DNA of 32,540 nt from Specibacter cremeus (GTDB taxonomy: Bacteria; Actinomycetota; Actinomycetes; Actinomycetales; Micrococcaceae). This document shows positions 24,372-31,995 of the stretch, piece by piece. The translations under genes were made by a program, and so were the position numbers. The DNA is taken from positions 64,131-96,670 of the forward strand of contig NZ_RWKQ01000005.1 of the NCBI RefSeq assembly GCF_003946885.1, in the 5' to 3' direction. Under the pieces are notes generated by a model. It searched no databases and had not been told where the DNA came from. It saw only the letters and a program-made list of their open reading frames with translations. Numbering within the stretch: the stretch's first letter is position 1; each line of letters opens with the position of its first letter.

Positions 24372-25336
24372 TGTCCGCCCCAACCATCAAACGCACCGGG
24401 CGTGCCCCCGCTCCGGCCCAAAAGCCGGAGCGGGGCCCGGGCGGCAGCAGTATTGACCGGCAGCGCCGGAAGCTCCTGGTGCCGTTCGTCGGCCCGGCCT
24501 TTGTCTTCTACACCATTCTCTTCATTGTCCCGGCGATAGCCGCCGCATGGATCAGCCTCAATGAATGGGCCGGCTCCGGTCCCATGACGTTCGTGGGCTT
24601 CAAGAACTACATCCAGGTTTTTCAAGACCCGTTGTTCGTGAAGTCGTTCATCAACACCTTGCTGCTTCTTTTCGTTGTTGGCGCGGTCATCTTCATCCTC
24701 GCCTTCGCCATGACGCTGGTTCTTCGGGACATGGCCGGGAAGAAAGTGGTCAGGAACGTCATCTTTTTCCCGCACCTGGTCAATGCCCTCGTCTTTGGTG
24801 TGCTGGCAGGCTTCATCTTCAATCCCGGCGGCATGGTCAACACGCTGCTCAAGCCGTTCGGCGTGACGGAGTCCCCGGCCTGGCTGGCCCAGGACAACAT
24901 CTTTCCGCTGATCATGGCCACCATGGTGGCCACCACCACCGGCTACTTCACCACCATCCTGATGGCCGGCGTCGACCGGATACCCCCGTACTTCTACGAG
25001 GACTGCGCCCTTGCCGGCGCCACGGCATTCCAGCGCCTGCGCTACGTCATCCTCCCGCTGACCTGGGACGTGTTCGGCACCTGCGCCGTGCTGTGGACCA
25101 TCTCCTCCATCAAGATCTTTGAAATCATCTGGGTCTTTGGCGGCAGCAGCGGTGCCGGCATTCCGCCGACCCAAAGTTGGACCACGGCCGTGTACACCTA
25201 CGTCACGGCGTTCTCCGGCCAGTCCACCCCGGCCTATGGGGCCGCCACTGCTTCGGCCATCATCTCCCTGGCCTTGGTGTCCGTGCTGGTGGTGCTCCTG
25301 CGCCGCGCCATGCGCCGTGACGCCATTGAATTCTAA
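24371..25336 (+). CDS. ABC sugar permease 1 (MalF-like, CUT1)
   Basis: Inner-membrane permease of 321 residues. Its ATG overlaps the stop of the binding-protein gene by one base (TAATG). After a basic, Pro/Gly-rich cytoplasmic tail of ~35 residues come about six membrane segments, starting with LVPFVGPAFVFYTILFIVPA, then NTLLLLFVVGAVIFILAFAM, and NVIFFPHLVNALVFGVLAGF. The EAA coupling loop that docks the ATPase reads EDCALAGATAFQRLRYVILP (about residues 212-231), with the expected Gly. The last segment is TASAIISLALVSVLVVLLRR. It pairs with the second permease to form the channel. The size fits the MalF/UgpA type without a large periplasmic loop. Substrate specificity comes from context only. 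Confidence 0.95.
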   Translation: MSAPTIKRTGRAPAPAQKPERGPGGSSIDRQRRKLLVPFVGPAFVFYTILFIVPAIAAAWISLNEWAGSGPMTFVGFKNYIQVFQDPLFVKSFINTLLLLFVVGAVIFILAFAMTLVLRDMAGKKVVRNVIFFPHLVNALVFGVLAGFIFNPGGMVNTLLKPFGVTESPAWLAQDNIFPLIMATMVATTTGYFTTILMAGVDRIPPYFYEDCALAGATAFQRLRYVILPLTWDVFGTCAVLWTISSIKIFEIIWVFGGSSGAGIPPTQSWTTAVYTYVTAFSGQSTPAYGAATASAIISLALVSVLVVLLRRAMRRDAIEF

Positions 25337-25346
25337 GGAAGCTCCC

Positions 25347-26270
25347 ATGACCACCCTCACCCCGTCCAAGTCCGAGACCGCCGTCCCGCCCCGAGGCCAC
25401 AGGCCAAGGAACCGCGGCGGCGTCAGCCCCGCACTGCGGGCCGAGCACAACGTTGCCCGCAGCATCGGCGTATTCCTGCTGTGGGTAGTCGTGGTTGTCA
25501 GCATCGCCATGCTCGCCTGGATAGTGTTGCAGGCCTTCCGCGACACCCGTGACATCCTCGCGAGCCCCTGGGGCATGCCGAAAGAATTCGACTTTTCCAA
25601 CTTTTCCAGGGCCTGGAACGTCAGCGACTTTGCCACGGCAACGCTCAACAGCGTGGTCACCACAGCCGTGTCCTCGACCTTGTGCGTCGCCATTGCCGCC
25701 CCGGCCGCCTACTACCTCAGCCGGGTGGAATCCCGCCTGACGAGCGGATTGAGCCTGTACTTCATCCTGGGCTTGGGCATCCCGGCCCAGGTCATCCTCA
25801 TCCCACTCTTTGTCATGCTCGACAAGGTCCAGTTGACGGACAGCCTGATCGGCCTGAACCTGGTTTACATCGGCTTGTCCATGCCGTTCACCGTGTTCCT
25901 GCTGACCGCCTTCTTCCGCAGCCTGCCCCTGGAAATGGAGGAGGCCGCGGCGCTCGACGGAGCCTCCGCGCTGCGCACCTTCGTCCAGATCACGCTGCCG
26001 CTGGCCAAGGGCGGCATCCTGACTGCCTTTGTGCTGCTTGTCGTGGCGCACTGGAACGAGACCCTGTTGGCGCTGACACTGATCCAGTCCACCGAGAAAT
26101 ACACGCTGCCCGTCGCCTTGATCTCCTTTGTGCAACAGCAGACCTACTCCGGCGCCGACTGGGGCGGACTGTTTGCCGGGCTGTGCATTGTGATCCTTCC
26201 AATGCTCGTCATCTACGTATGGCTGGGACACCGGCTCACGGAGGGCCTGACCCTGGGAATGGGCAAGTAA
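25347..26270 (+). CDS. ABC sugar permease 2 (MalG-like, CUT1)
   Basis: Inner-membrane permease of 307 residues, starting at the ATG at 25347 with AAGGAAG seven bases before; upstream in-frame ATGs lie inside the previous gene and are not used. A hydrophilic, Arg-rich N-terminus of ~40 residues precedes six membrane segments: SIGVFLLWVVVVVSIAMLAW, the ATLNSVVTTAVSSTLCVAIA region, LYFILGLGIPAQVILIPLFV, LVYIGLSMPFTVFLLTAFF, GGILTAFVLLVVAHWNETLL, and LFAGLCIVILPMLVIYVWLG. The EAA loop reads EEAAALDGASALRTFVQITL, a textbook form. It ends LTEGLTLGMGK, typical of MalG-like proteins. The next gene, sulfatase 3, starts seven bases after its stop, so desulfation is built into the import operon. Confidence 0.95.
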   Translation: MTTLTPSKSETAVPPRGHRPRNRGGVSPALRAEHNVARSIGVFLLWVVVVVSIAMLAWIVLQAFRDTRDILASPWGMPKEFDFSNFSRAWNVSDFATATLNSVVTTAVSSTLCVAIAAPAAYYLSRVESRLTSGLSLYFILGLGIPAQVILIPLFVMLDKVQLTDSLIGLNLVYIGLSMPFTVFLLTAFFRSLPLEMEEAAALDGASALRTFVQITLPLAKGGILTAFVLLVVAHWNETLLALTLIQSTEKYTLPVALISFVQQQTYSGADWGGLFAGLCIVILPMLVIYVWLGHRLTEGLTLGMGK

Positions 26271-26277
26271 ACCACCC

Positions 26278-27702
26278 ATGCGAAACCACCCCAATTTGCT
26301 GTTCCTCGTCGCCGACCAGTTCCGGGCCATGTGCCTGGAACCGGGCGGCGACCCCGTTTCCACCCCGTTCCTGGATGCCCTGGCCGCCCAGGGACTGTCC
26401 CTGCGGCACGCCGTCAGCAACTACCCTGTGTGCAGCCCGCACCGGGCCATGATGATGAGCGGGCAGTACCCATCGTTCAACGGGGTCACCCACAACGTGA
26501 ATTCCGAAACCGCACCCTGGGGCGTCGGGCTGCGTCCCGATGCCCCTTCGTGGGCCGCCGTCCTGCGAGATGCCGGATACAACACCGGGTACATCGGCAA
26601 ATGGCACCTTGAAGCCCCCGTACCCGAAGACGCCCTGTACGGCACCGGACCCCTGGAGGACGGCCGCTACTGGGATGCCTACTCCCCCCTGGACAGGCGC
26701 CACGGTTTCGATTATTGGTATTCCTACGGCGCCTGCGACCAACACCTGACCCCGCACTACTGGACCGGAAACGCCCCACGGCACCAACGGGTGGACATCG
26801 AGGGCTGGTCGGCCGCCCACGAGACCGATGTGGCACTGGACTTCATCCAGCAGGCGGCCAAGGGTCCTGACGCCGCTCCCTTTGCCCTCGCCGTCTCCTG
26901 GAATCCGCCGCACCAGCCCTTCGACCAGCTTCCGCCGGGCCACGACACCAGCTACGCAGGGCTCACCCCGGCACAGCTGCTCAACCGCCCCAACGTGGAC
27001 CTGGACTCAGCCACGGGGCGCGAGGCGGCAGAAATCGCCCCGCTGTACTACGCAGCCGTCAGCGCCATCGATGCCCAGGTGGGGCGCCTGCTCCAGACGC
27101 TGGAGGAACTGGACCTCACGCAGGACACCCTGGTGGTCTTCACCTCCGACCACGGCCATCAGATGGGCAGCCAGGGACTCCTGTACAAGAACGTGCCGTT
27201 TGAGGAGTCCATGCGGATCCCCTTCGTCATGCAGTGGCCTGACAGGCTGCGCCGCGACCCCGCCACGGCCTCGAGCGTGGGACTGTGCAGCGTGGACATC
27301 GCCCCCACACTCCTGGGCCTGCTGGGCTGTGGTGGCCAGGTGCCCGCCGAAATGCAGGGCACGGACGTTTCCTCGGCCCTTTTGCACGACGGAACGGACG
27401 ACGCCGGACGGGACGTCCCGCCGTCGGCGCCGGCCTTGTACTTTTACTATGCACGCGACGACACGGAGCAGCATGTGCGCGGCCTGCGCACGTCCACTGA
27501 AAAGTTCATTGCCCGCTTCCATGAGCGCGACGGGCTCTCCACCACCCTGTACGACTTGGTCCGGGACCCCTATGAACTCGAATCCGTCGACGACGAGGGA
27601 AGGATCAGGGCCCACGCCGCGGCGCTCCAGGCAGCCTTGGCCGACGCGTCGCAAACGTGGCCGGGGGAAGCGGCCCTCGCAGCGCTGGCGGGGAACGCGT
27701 GA
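26278..27702 (+). CDS. S1-family sulfatase 3 (unusual CSPHR motif, no signal peptide)
   Basis: Predicted sulfatase of 474 residues in the transporter operon. There is no obvious Shine-Dalgarno, so translation is probably coupled to the permease gene seven bases upstream. The formylglycine motif is CSPHRAMMMSG with Cys52: the core C-x-P-x-R is kept, but His replaces the usual Ser/Ala and Ser replaces Thr before the final Gly. The first metal site is VADQF (Asp13, Gln14), as in choline-sulfatase-like members rather than DDQ. IGKWHLE, AVSWNPPHQPF and FTSDHGHQMGSQGLLYKN follow, and FEESMRIPFVMQWP matches the S1 consensus. There is no signal peptide, so it is cytoplasmic. Its stop overlaps the GTG of sulfatase 4. 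The substrate is likely an imported sulfated sugar; which position is desulfated cannot be told. Confidence 0.92.
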   Translation: MRNHPNLLFLVADQFRAMCLEPGGDPVSTPFLDALAAQGLSLRHAVSNYPVCSPHRAMMMSGQYPSFNGVTHNVNSETAPWGVGLRPDAPSWAAVLRDAGYNTGYIGKWHLEAPVPEDALYGTGPLEDGRYWDAYSPLDRRHGFDYWYSYGACDQHLTPHYWTGNAPRHQRVDIEGWSAAHETDVALDFIQQAAKGPDAAPFALAVSWNPPHQPFDQLPPGHDTSYAGLTPAQLLNRPNVDLDSATGREAAEIAPLYYAAVSAIDAQVGRLLQTLEELDLTQDTLVVFTSDHGHQMGSQGLLYKNVPFEESMRIPFVMQWPDRLRRDPATASSVGLCSVDIAPTLLGLLGCGGQVPAEMQGTDVSSALLHDGTDDAGRDVPPSAPALYFYYARDDTEQHVRGLRTSTEKFIARFHERDGLSTTLYDLVRDPYELESVDDEGRIRAHAAALQAALADASQTWPGEAALAALAGNA

Positions 27703-29009
27703 ACATCCTGGTGATCATGGCGGACCAGTTCGCCGCCCACGCCCTGCACCGGTCCCGGGACACTGATGCGCATTTCCGCACCCCCAACCTGGACCGCCTG
27801 GCGGCGGCGTCGGTGTCCTACACGCAGGCGTACACACCCTTTCCGTTGTGTGTGCCGGCCAGAAGCGCGATGGTTACCGGACGCTACCCCCACGAGCTGG
27901 GCATCATGTCCAACGCCAAGGGGAAAACGGAGCCGGGGCACGCCCCGGCATCCCTGGGGCACTGGTTTGCCGCCGCCGGCTACGACTGCGCCTACGCCGG
28001 AAAATGGCATGCGCAGCAAGCCAGCGCAACCGCCCGGGACGGCTTCGCGCCCATCCACCCGTTTGGGGACGAGGGGCTGGCAGAGGCCTGCGCCGAATGG
28101 CTGGGCGCCCGCGCCACGGACAGGCCGTTCCTGCTGGTGGCATCCTTCGACGATCCCCACACGATCTGTGAATACGCCCGCTCACAGCCCATGCCCTACG
28201 GTGACGTTCCCGCCTCCCCGGTGGAAGACACCCCGCCTCTGCCGGCGAACCATCTCCGGGCACCCTACTCCCCCGCGGCCCTGCGCACGGAGGCCGAGGC
28301 TGCGGAGCGGATGTACGGCACACGGGACTACACCCCCGACGACTGGCGCCGGTACCGCGGGGCCTACGCGGCACTCGTCAAGCGCGTCGACCAACGCATC
28401 GGGCTCCTGCTGGACGCCATTGACCTGGCGGACACCGCCGTCGTATTTGTCAGTGACCACGGCGACGGGGACGCCGCACACGGCTGGAACCAAAAAACGG
28501 CCCTGTACCAGGAATGCATCCGGGTCCCGTTCCTGCTGCACGCCCCCGGTCTGGCGCCGGGCACCGTCGGCACCCCGGTGGCGGCAGTCCTGGGCCTGCT
28601 CGCCACACTGTGCGCGGTGGCCGGCATACCGGCACCGGACGGCCTTTCGGCCGGTTCGGTCCTGGCCGCAGACCCCGGGCCCGTGGTGGTTGAGACGGGC
28701 TTTGGCGATGGTGCCGCGAACCAGGCCGGGCCCCACACCACGGGGCGGGCACTGCTGCGGGCGCGGTTTAAGTACACGGTCTACAATTGGGGGCTGCACC
28801 GCGAGCAGCTGCACGACGTTGTGGCTGATCCCGGCGAGCAGCGCAATCTCGCCGTCGAGTCTGCGTTTCTCCCTGTGCTTGAGGACATGCGGATGGACCT
28901 GCTGCGCTGGGCGCTGGCCACGAACGACACCGCGTTCCTGAAGAAGCTTGTGCTGCCCGCCGCGGCCTCCGAAGCGGCCAGACGGGAGATTTTTGCCGTT
29001 CCCTACTAG
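27699..29009 (+). CDS. S1-family sulfatase 4 (CVPAR type, no signal peptide)
   Basis: Predicted sulfatase of 436 residues, somewhat short for S1. The start is the GTG at 27699 inside a GTGA overlap with sulfatase 3, with GGGGA four bases upstream; starting earlier would only add a segment inside the previous gene. The motif CVPARSAMVTG contains Cys51. The first metal site is IMADQF (Asp9, Gln10), again of the ADQ type shared with sulfatase 3. AGKWHAQ, VASFDDPHTIC and FVSDHGDGDAAHGWNQKTAL supply the remaining metal and sulfate ligands, followed by YQECIRVPFLLHAPG. The C-terminal DVVADPGEQRNLAVES is normal for the family. There is no export signal. As last gene of the five-gene unit it probably works in sequence with sulfatase 3 on different sulfate positions. 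Confidence 0.92.
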   Translation: MNILVIMADQFAAHALHRSRDTDAHFRTPNLDRLAAASVSYTQAYTPFPLCVPARSAMVTGRYPHELGIMSNAKGKTEPGHAPASLGHWFAAAGYDCAYAGKWHAQQASATARDGFAPIHPFGDEGLAEACAEWLGARATDRPFLLVASFDDPHTICEYARSQPMPYGDVPASPVEDTPPLPANHLRAPYSPAALRTEAEAAERMYGTRDYTPDDWRRYRGAYAALVKRVDQRIGLLLDAIDLADTAVVFVSDHGDGDAAHGWNQKTALYQECIRVPFLLHAPGLAPGTVGTPVAAVLGLLATLCAVAGIPAPDGLSAGSVLAADPGPVVVETGFGDGAANQAGPHTTGRALLRARFKYTVYNWGLHREQLHDVVADPGEQRNLAVESAFLPVLEDMRMDLLRWALATNDTAFLKKLVLPAAASEAARREIFAVPY

Positions 29010-29093
29010 CGGCTGGGAGCTGCCTGAGCGTATGCTGGCAGAAATTATCCACGGAATAGTCAGCTTGTTCCCAGCCAATGGTCGGAGACTTTA

Positions 29094-29807
29094 ATGGTGA
29101 AAAAGACTGGACCCGAAGCGAAGCTGCTCGTCGTCGACGACGAGCCGAACATCCGCGAACTGCTCTCGACCTCGCTGCGCTTTGCCGGCTTCGAGGTGGT
29201 GGCCGCCGGCAACGGCCGCGAAGCCCTGGCCGCCGCCGAGGAGCACAACCCCGACCTGGCCGTGCTGGACGTCATGCTCCCCGACATGGACGGGTTCACC
29301 GTCACGCGCCGGCTGCGCGCCGCGGGCCGGCACTTCCCGGTGCTGTTCCTGACGGCCCGGGACGACACCGAGGACAAGGTGACCGGCCTGACGGTCGGCG
29401 GCGACGACTACGTGACGAAGCCGTTCAGCCTCGACGAGGTGGTGGCCCGCATCCGGGCCGTGCTGCGGCGCACCCAGCCGACGGAGGACGACGACGCCGT
29501 GCTGCGCGTGGCCGACCTGGAGCTCGACGACGACGCCCACGAGGTGCGCCGCGCCGGCAAGACCGTGGAGCTCTCCCCCACCGAGTTCAAGCTGCTGCGC
29601 TACCTGATGCTGAACCCGAACCGCGTGCTGTCCAAGGCGCAGATCCTGGACCACGTGTGGGAGTACGACTTCAACGGCGACGCGTCGATCGTCGAGTCCT
29701 ACATCTCCTACCTGCGCCGCAAGGTCGACACCGACCCGTCCCTGCCGGCACTGATCCAGACGAAGCGCGGCGTGGGGTACGTCTTGCGGACGGCAGACAA
29801 GCGCTAG
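29094..29807 (+). CDS. OmpR/PhoP-family response regulator
   Basis: DNA-binding response regulator of 237 residues; GGAG lies six bases before the ATG. Receiver domain (about 10-125): acidic pocket Asp15-Asp16 in LLVVDDEPNI, phospho-acceptor Asp59 in AVLDVMLPDMDG, Thr87 in FLTARDD and Lys109 in DYVTKPFS. The C-terminal OmpR-type winged helix (about 140-235) has VELSPTEFKLLRYLMLNPNR, VLSKAQILDHVWEYDF and VESYISYLRRKVD. The sequence is close to mycobacterial PhoP along its whole length. It is followed three bases later by its cognate kinase. The promoter region contains an 8-bp inverted repeat, GGCTGGGA/TCCCAGCC (29011-29018 and 29069-29076), of unknown meaning. It marks the right border of the catabolic locus and may or may not be related to it. 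Confidence 0.93.
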   Translation: MVKKTGPEAKLLVVDDEPNIRELLSTSLRFAGFEVVAAGNGREALAAAEEHNPDLAVLDVMLPDMDGFTVTRRLRAAGRHFPVLFLTARDDTEDKVTGLTVGGDDYVTKPFSLDEVVARIRAVLRRTQPTEDDDAVLRVADLELDDDAHEVRRAGKTVELSPTEFKLLRYLMLNPNRVLSKAQILDHVWEYDFNGDASIVESYISYLRRKVDTDPSLPALIQTKRGVGYVLRTADKR

Positions 29808-29810
29808 GCC

Positions 29811-31442
29811 TTGATCTCCCTCTGGAAGCGGGCGTCACTGCGCTCACAACTCGTGGCGATCATCAGCGCCCTGCTGACGATCTCGCTGCTGGCGCTGGGC
29901 GCGACCACGTTCGTGTTGCTGCAGAACTTCCTGCAGCAGCAGATGGACACGCAGTTGAGCACGTTCCAGAGGTCCATCGCCGCCTACGGCACGGGCGATA
30001 CCGGCGCCAGCAAGAACGCCATCGGCTTCGACTACTACGTCGGCTTCTTTGACGCCGGCGGGGCGGTCGTCTCGCAGAACCGGTCCGGGCAGGACAAACC
30101 CGTGCTGCCGCACTACGCCCTGGGCCAGGCGTCGGCGATCTCGGGGAAGAAGTTCACCGTGGCCAGCAGCGACGGGCACGCCCCGTGGCGCATCGTGTAC
30201 ATCTCGCCGCAGCAGATCACGACCCGGGACCCCACGGGCGCGGAATCGAAATTCGACGGCTACGTCGTCGTCGGCCTGCCCTACGAGTCGTTCACGGACA
30301 CGCTGGAGCGCCTGGCCGTGGTCATCGCCGGCGTGGCCGTCCTCGCCGTCACGATCGGCACCATGATCGCCTACTGGACGGTGTCCCGGTCGTTCCGGCC
30401 GCTGGGCCGGGTGGAGAAGACCGCCGCGGCCATCGCCGCCGGCGACCTGACCCGGCGTGTGGACATCGCCAACCCGGGCACCGAGGTGGGCCGGCTGTCC
30501 GGGTCGCTGAACGCCATGCTGGCGCATATCGAGGCGGCCTTCGCGGCACGCACCGCATCGGAGGCGCGCATGCGCCGGTTCGTCGCCGACGCGTCGCACG
30601 AGCTGCGCACCCCGCTGGTGACGATCCGCGGCTTCTCCGAGCTGTACCGGCACGGGGCGCTGCAGACGACGGACGACGTCGGCACGGCCATGGGCCGGAT
30701 CGAGAGCGAGGCCAAGCGCATGGGTGAGCTCGTCGAGGACCTGCTCATGCTCGCCCGCATCGACGAACAGCGCCCGCTGCAGCGCAAGCCGGTGGACCTG
30801 CTGCTGATCGGCCACGACGCGATCATCGACGCCCGGGCCACCGCCCAGGACCGCACGTTCGCCGTGGTCGGGCTCGACGGCGGCCGCGGCACCAGCGCCC
30901 CGACCGTCGGCGACGAGGCCAAGATCCGCCAGGTCGTGGCAAACCTGATGGGCAACGCCCTGCGCTACACCCCCGACGGATCGCCGGTGGAAATCATGGT
31001 CGGCACGCGGGAGTCCACCGGCTTCATGCAGTCCGTCATCAAGGTCCGCGACCATGGCCCGGGCATCGCCGAGGACGAAGCGCCGCGCATTTTCGAACGG
31101 TTCTACCGGGCGGACAGCTCGCGCGACCGCAGTACCGGCGGCAGCGGCCTGGGCCTGGCCATCGTCTCGGCGATCGTCGCCGCCCATGCCGGCACGGTGC
31201 GCCTGGAACAGACACCCGGCGGCGGGGCCACCATGGTCATCGAGTTGCCGTATGTTCCGGAGCCGCCGGCGGACGACGGCGAAGGCTCCGACGCGTCGTC
31301 GGCCGACGGTGACGCCGTGGTCGCCGGCCCGGACCACACCAATCCGCCCGCGACGGCCCTGCCGCCGATCCCGAGCAGAGAACCGCGTTCGGCTCGCGGC
31401 CCGGAGGGTGCCGGGTCCGGCCCCTCCTCCACACGCGCCTGA
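29811..31442 (+). CDS. Sensor histidine kinase (PhoR-like)
   Basis: Membrane histidine kinase of 543 residues, starting at a TTG three bases after the response-regulator stop, so translation is probably coupled. The first membrane segment is LVAIISALLTISLLALGATT (about 14-35); an extracytoplasmic sensor domain runs to about residue 165; the second is LAVVIAGVAVLAVTIGTMIA, then a HAMP linker (FRPLGRVEKTAAAIAAGDLT). The phospho-acceptor is His263 in DASHELRTPLVTIRGFSELY. The ATPase boxes are NLMGNALRYTPDG (N), DHGPGIAEDEAPRIFERFYR (G1/F) and TGGSGLGLAIVSAIV (G2). After the catalytic domain there is an unusual ~60-residue acidic then Pro/Arg-rich tail, which looks disordered. The stimulus is unknown. 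Confidence 0.93.
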   Translation: MISLWKRASLRSQLVAIISALLTISLLALGATTFVLLQNFLQQQMDTQLSTFQRSIAAYGTGDTGASKNAIGFDYYVGFFDAGGAVVSQNRSGQDKPVLPHYALGQASAISGKKFTVASSDGHAPWRIVYISPQQITTRDPTGAESKFDGYVVVGLPYESFTDTLERLAVVIAGVAVLAVTIGTMIAYWTVSRSFRPLGRVEKTAAAIAAGDLTRRVDIANPGTEVGRLSGSLNAMLAHIEAAFAARTASEARMRRFVADASHELRTPLVTIRGFSELYRHGALQTTDDVGTAMGRIESEAKRMGELVEDLLMLARIDEQRPLQRKPVDLLLIGHDAIIDARATAQDRTFAVVGLDGGRGTSAPTVGDEAKIRQVVANLMGNALRYTPDGSPVEIMVGTRESTGFMQSVIKVRDHGPGIAEDEAPRIFERFYRADSSRDRSTGGSGLGLAIVSAIVAAHAGTVRLEQTPGGGATMVIELPYVPEPPADDGEGSDASSADGDAVVAGPDHTNPPATALPPIPSREPRSARGPEGAGSGPSSTRA

Positions 31443-31457
31443 GACCCGCGCCCGTCC

Positions 31458-31489
31458 ACAAGCCGCCCTGCCCCGCTGGTGCGGTTTGT
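31458..31489 (+). terminator. Possible terminator after the kinase gene
   Basis: Inverted repeat ACAAGCCGC / GCGGTTTGT (nine pairs, one G-U) with a 14-base loop, starting 16 bases after the kinase stop. The downstream T content is modest, so it may be a weak terminator separating the two-component system from the WXG100 gene. Confidence 0.4.
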
Positions 31490-31540
31490 TGCGTGCTCCT
31501 ACCGTGGGCTGTGCATCCGACAACGCAAAGGAGCATTCCG

Positions 31541-31834
31541 ATGGCACAGTTCAACGTCAACAGCGAGGACCTCGCGGCCAAGAGCACGGTGGTCAGGGGT
31601 TCGGTGGAGCGCATGCGGGCGGAGGTCGACGCCATGCGACGCAATCTGCTGGACCTGCAGTCGAGCTGGACGGGTTCGGCGGCCACCGGATTCCAGTCGC
31701 TCATGGTCGACTGGCACGCCACCCAGGCCCGGGTGGAGCAGTCGCTGGAGAGCATCAATTCCGCCCTGTCCATGGCGGCCAACCAGTATGCGGAGACGGA
31801 GGCCGCCAACACGCGCATGTTCACGGCCCGGTAG
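31541..31834 (+). CDS. WXG100 (ESAT-6-like) type VII secretion protein
   Basis: A 97-residue helical-hairpin protein of the WXG100 family, exported by type VII (ESX-like) secretion as a dimer. The start is the ATG at 31541 with AAAGGAG seven bases before; a farther in-frame ATG lacks a ribosome site. The turn carries SSWTGSAATGF (the W-x-G motif, about residues 43-45), flanked by long amphipathic helices (LAAKSTVVRGSVERMRAEVD before and HATQARVEQSLESINSALSM after). Near the C-terminus YAETE matches the Y-x-x-x-D/E secretion signal. There is only one WXG100 gene here, so it may form a homodimer, or a partner may lie beyond the insertion sequence that follows. No EccC or other ESX component is visible. 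Confidence 0.92.
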   Translation: MAQFNVNSEDLAAKSTVVRGSVERMRAEVDAMRRNLLDLQSSWTGSAATGFQSLMVDWHATQARVEQSLESINSALSMAANQYAETEAANTRMFTAR

Positions 31835-31935
31835 CCGGGGTTCGCGGTAGCCGGTTAGCGCCAATGCCGTTCGGTTAAGCTCCCGGGCCTGATATCAAGT
31901 TGGCGTGACGTCGGCGTGTTGCCGGTGCAAATGGG

Positions 31936-31995
31936 CGTGGCTCCTGTTTCGGTAGTTCGGTCCTCCAAGACTGATCTACCCCCACGGGAGCCACG
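31936..31995 (+). promoter_or_regulatory. Inverted repeat able to sequester the transposase ribosome site
   Basis: CGTGGCTCC (31936-31944) is the exact complement of GGAGCCACG (31987-31995). The second arm contains the GGGAG ribosome site and abuts the ATG at 31996. A transcript entering from outside the element would fold this stem and hide the start, while one initiating between the arms would not. Confidence 0.5.

Noticed and set aside
29011-29076. GGCTGGGA/TCCCAGCC as a terminator of the sulfatase operon
   Set aside because: The arms are 50 bases apart and no T-run follows; it is mentioned only as a feature of the response-regulator promoter region.
29844-31547. A 567-codon open frame antisense to the sensor kinase
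   Set aside because: It is rich in Arg, Gly, Asp and His without any domain, and the plus strand has all histidine-kinase boxes.
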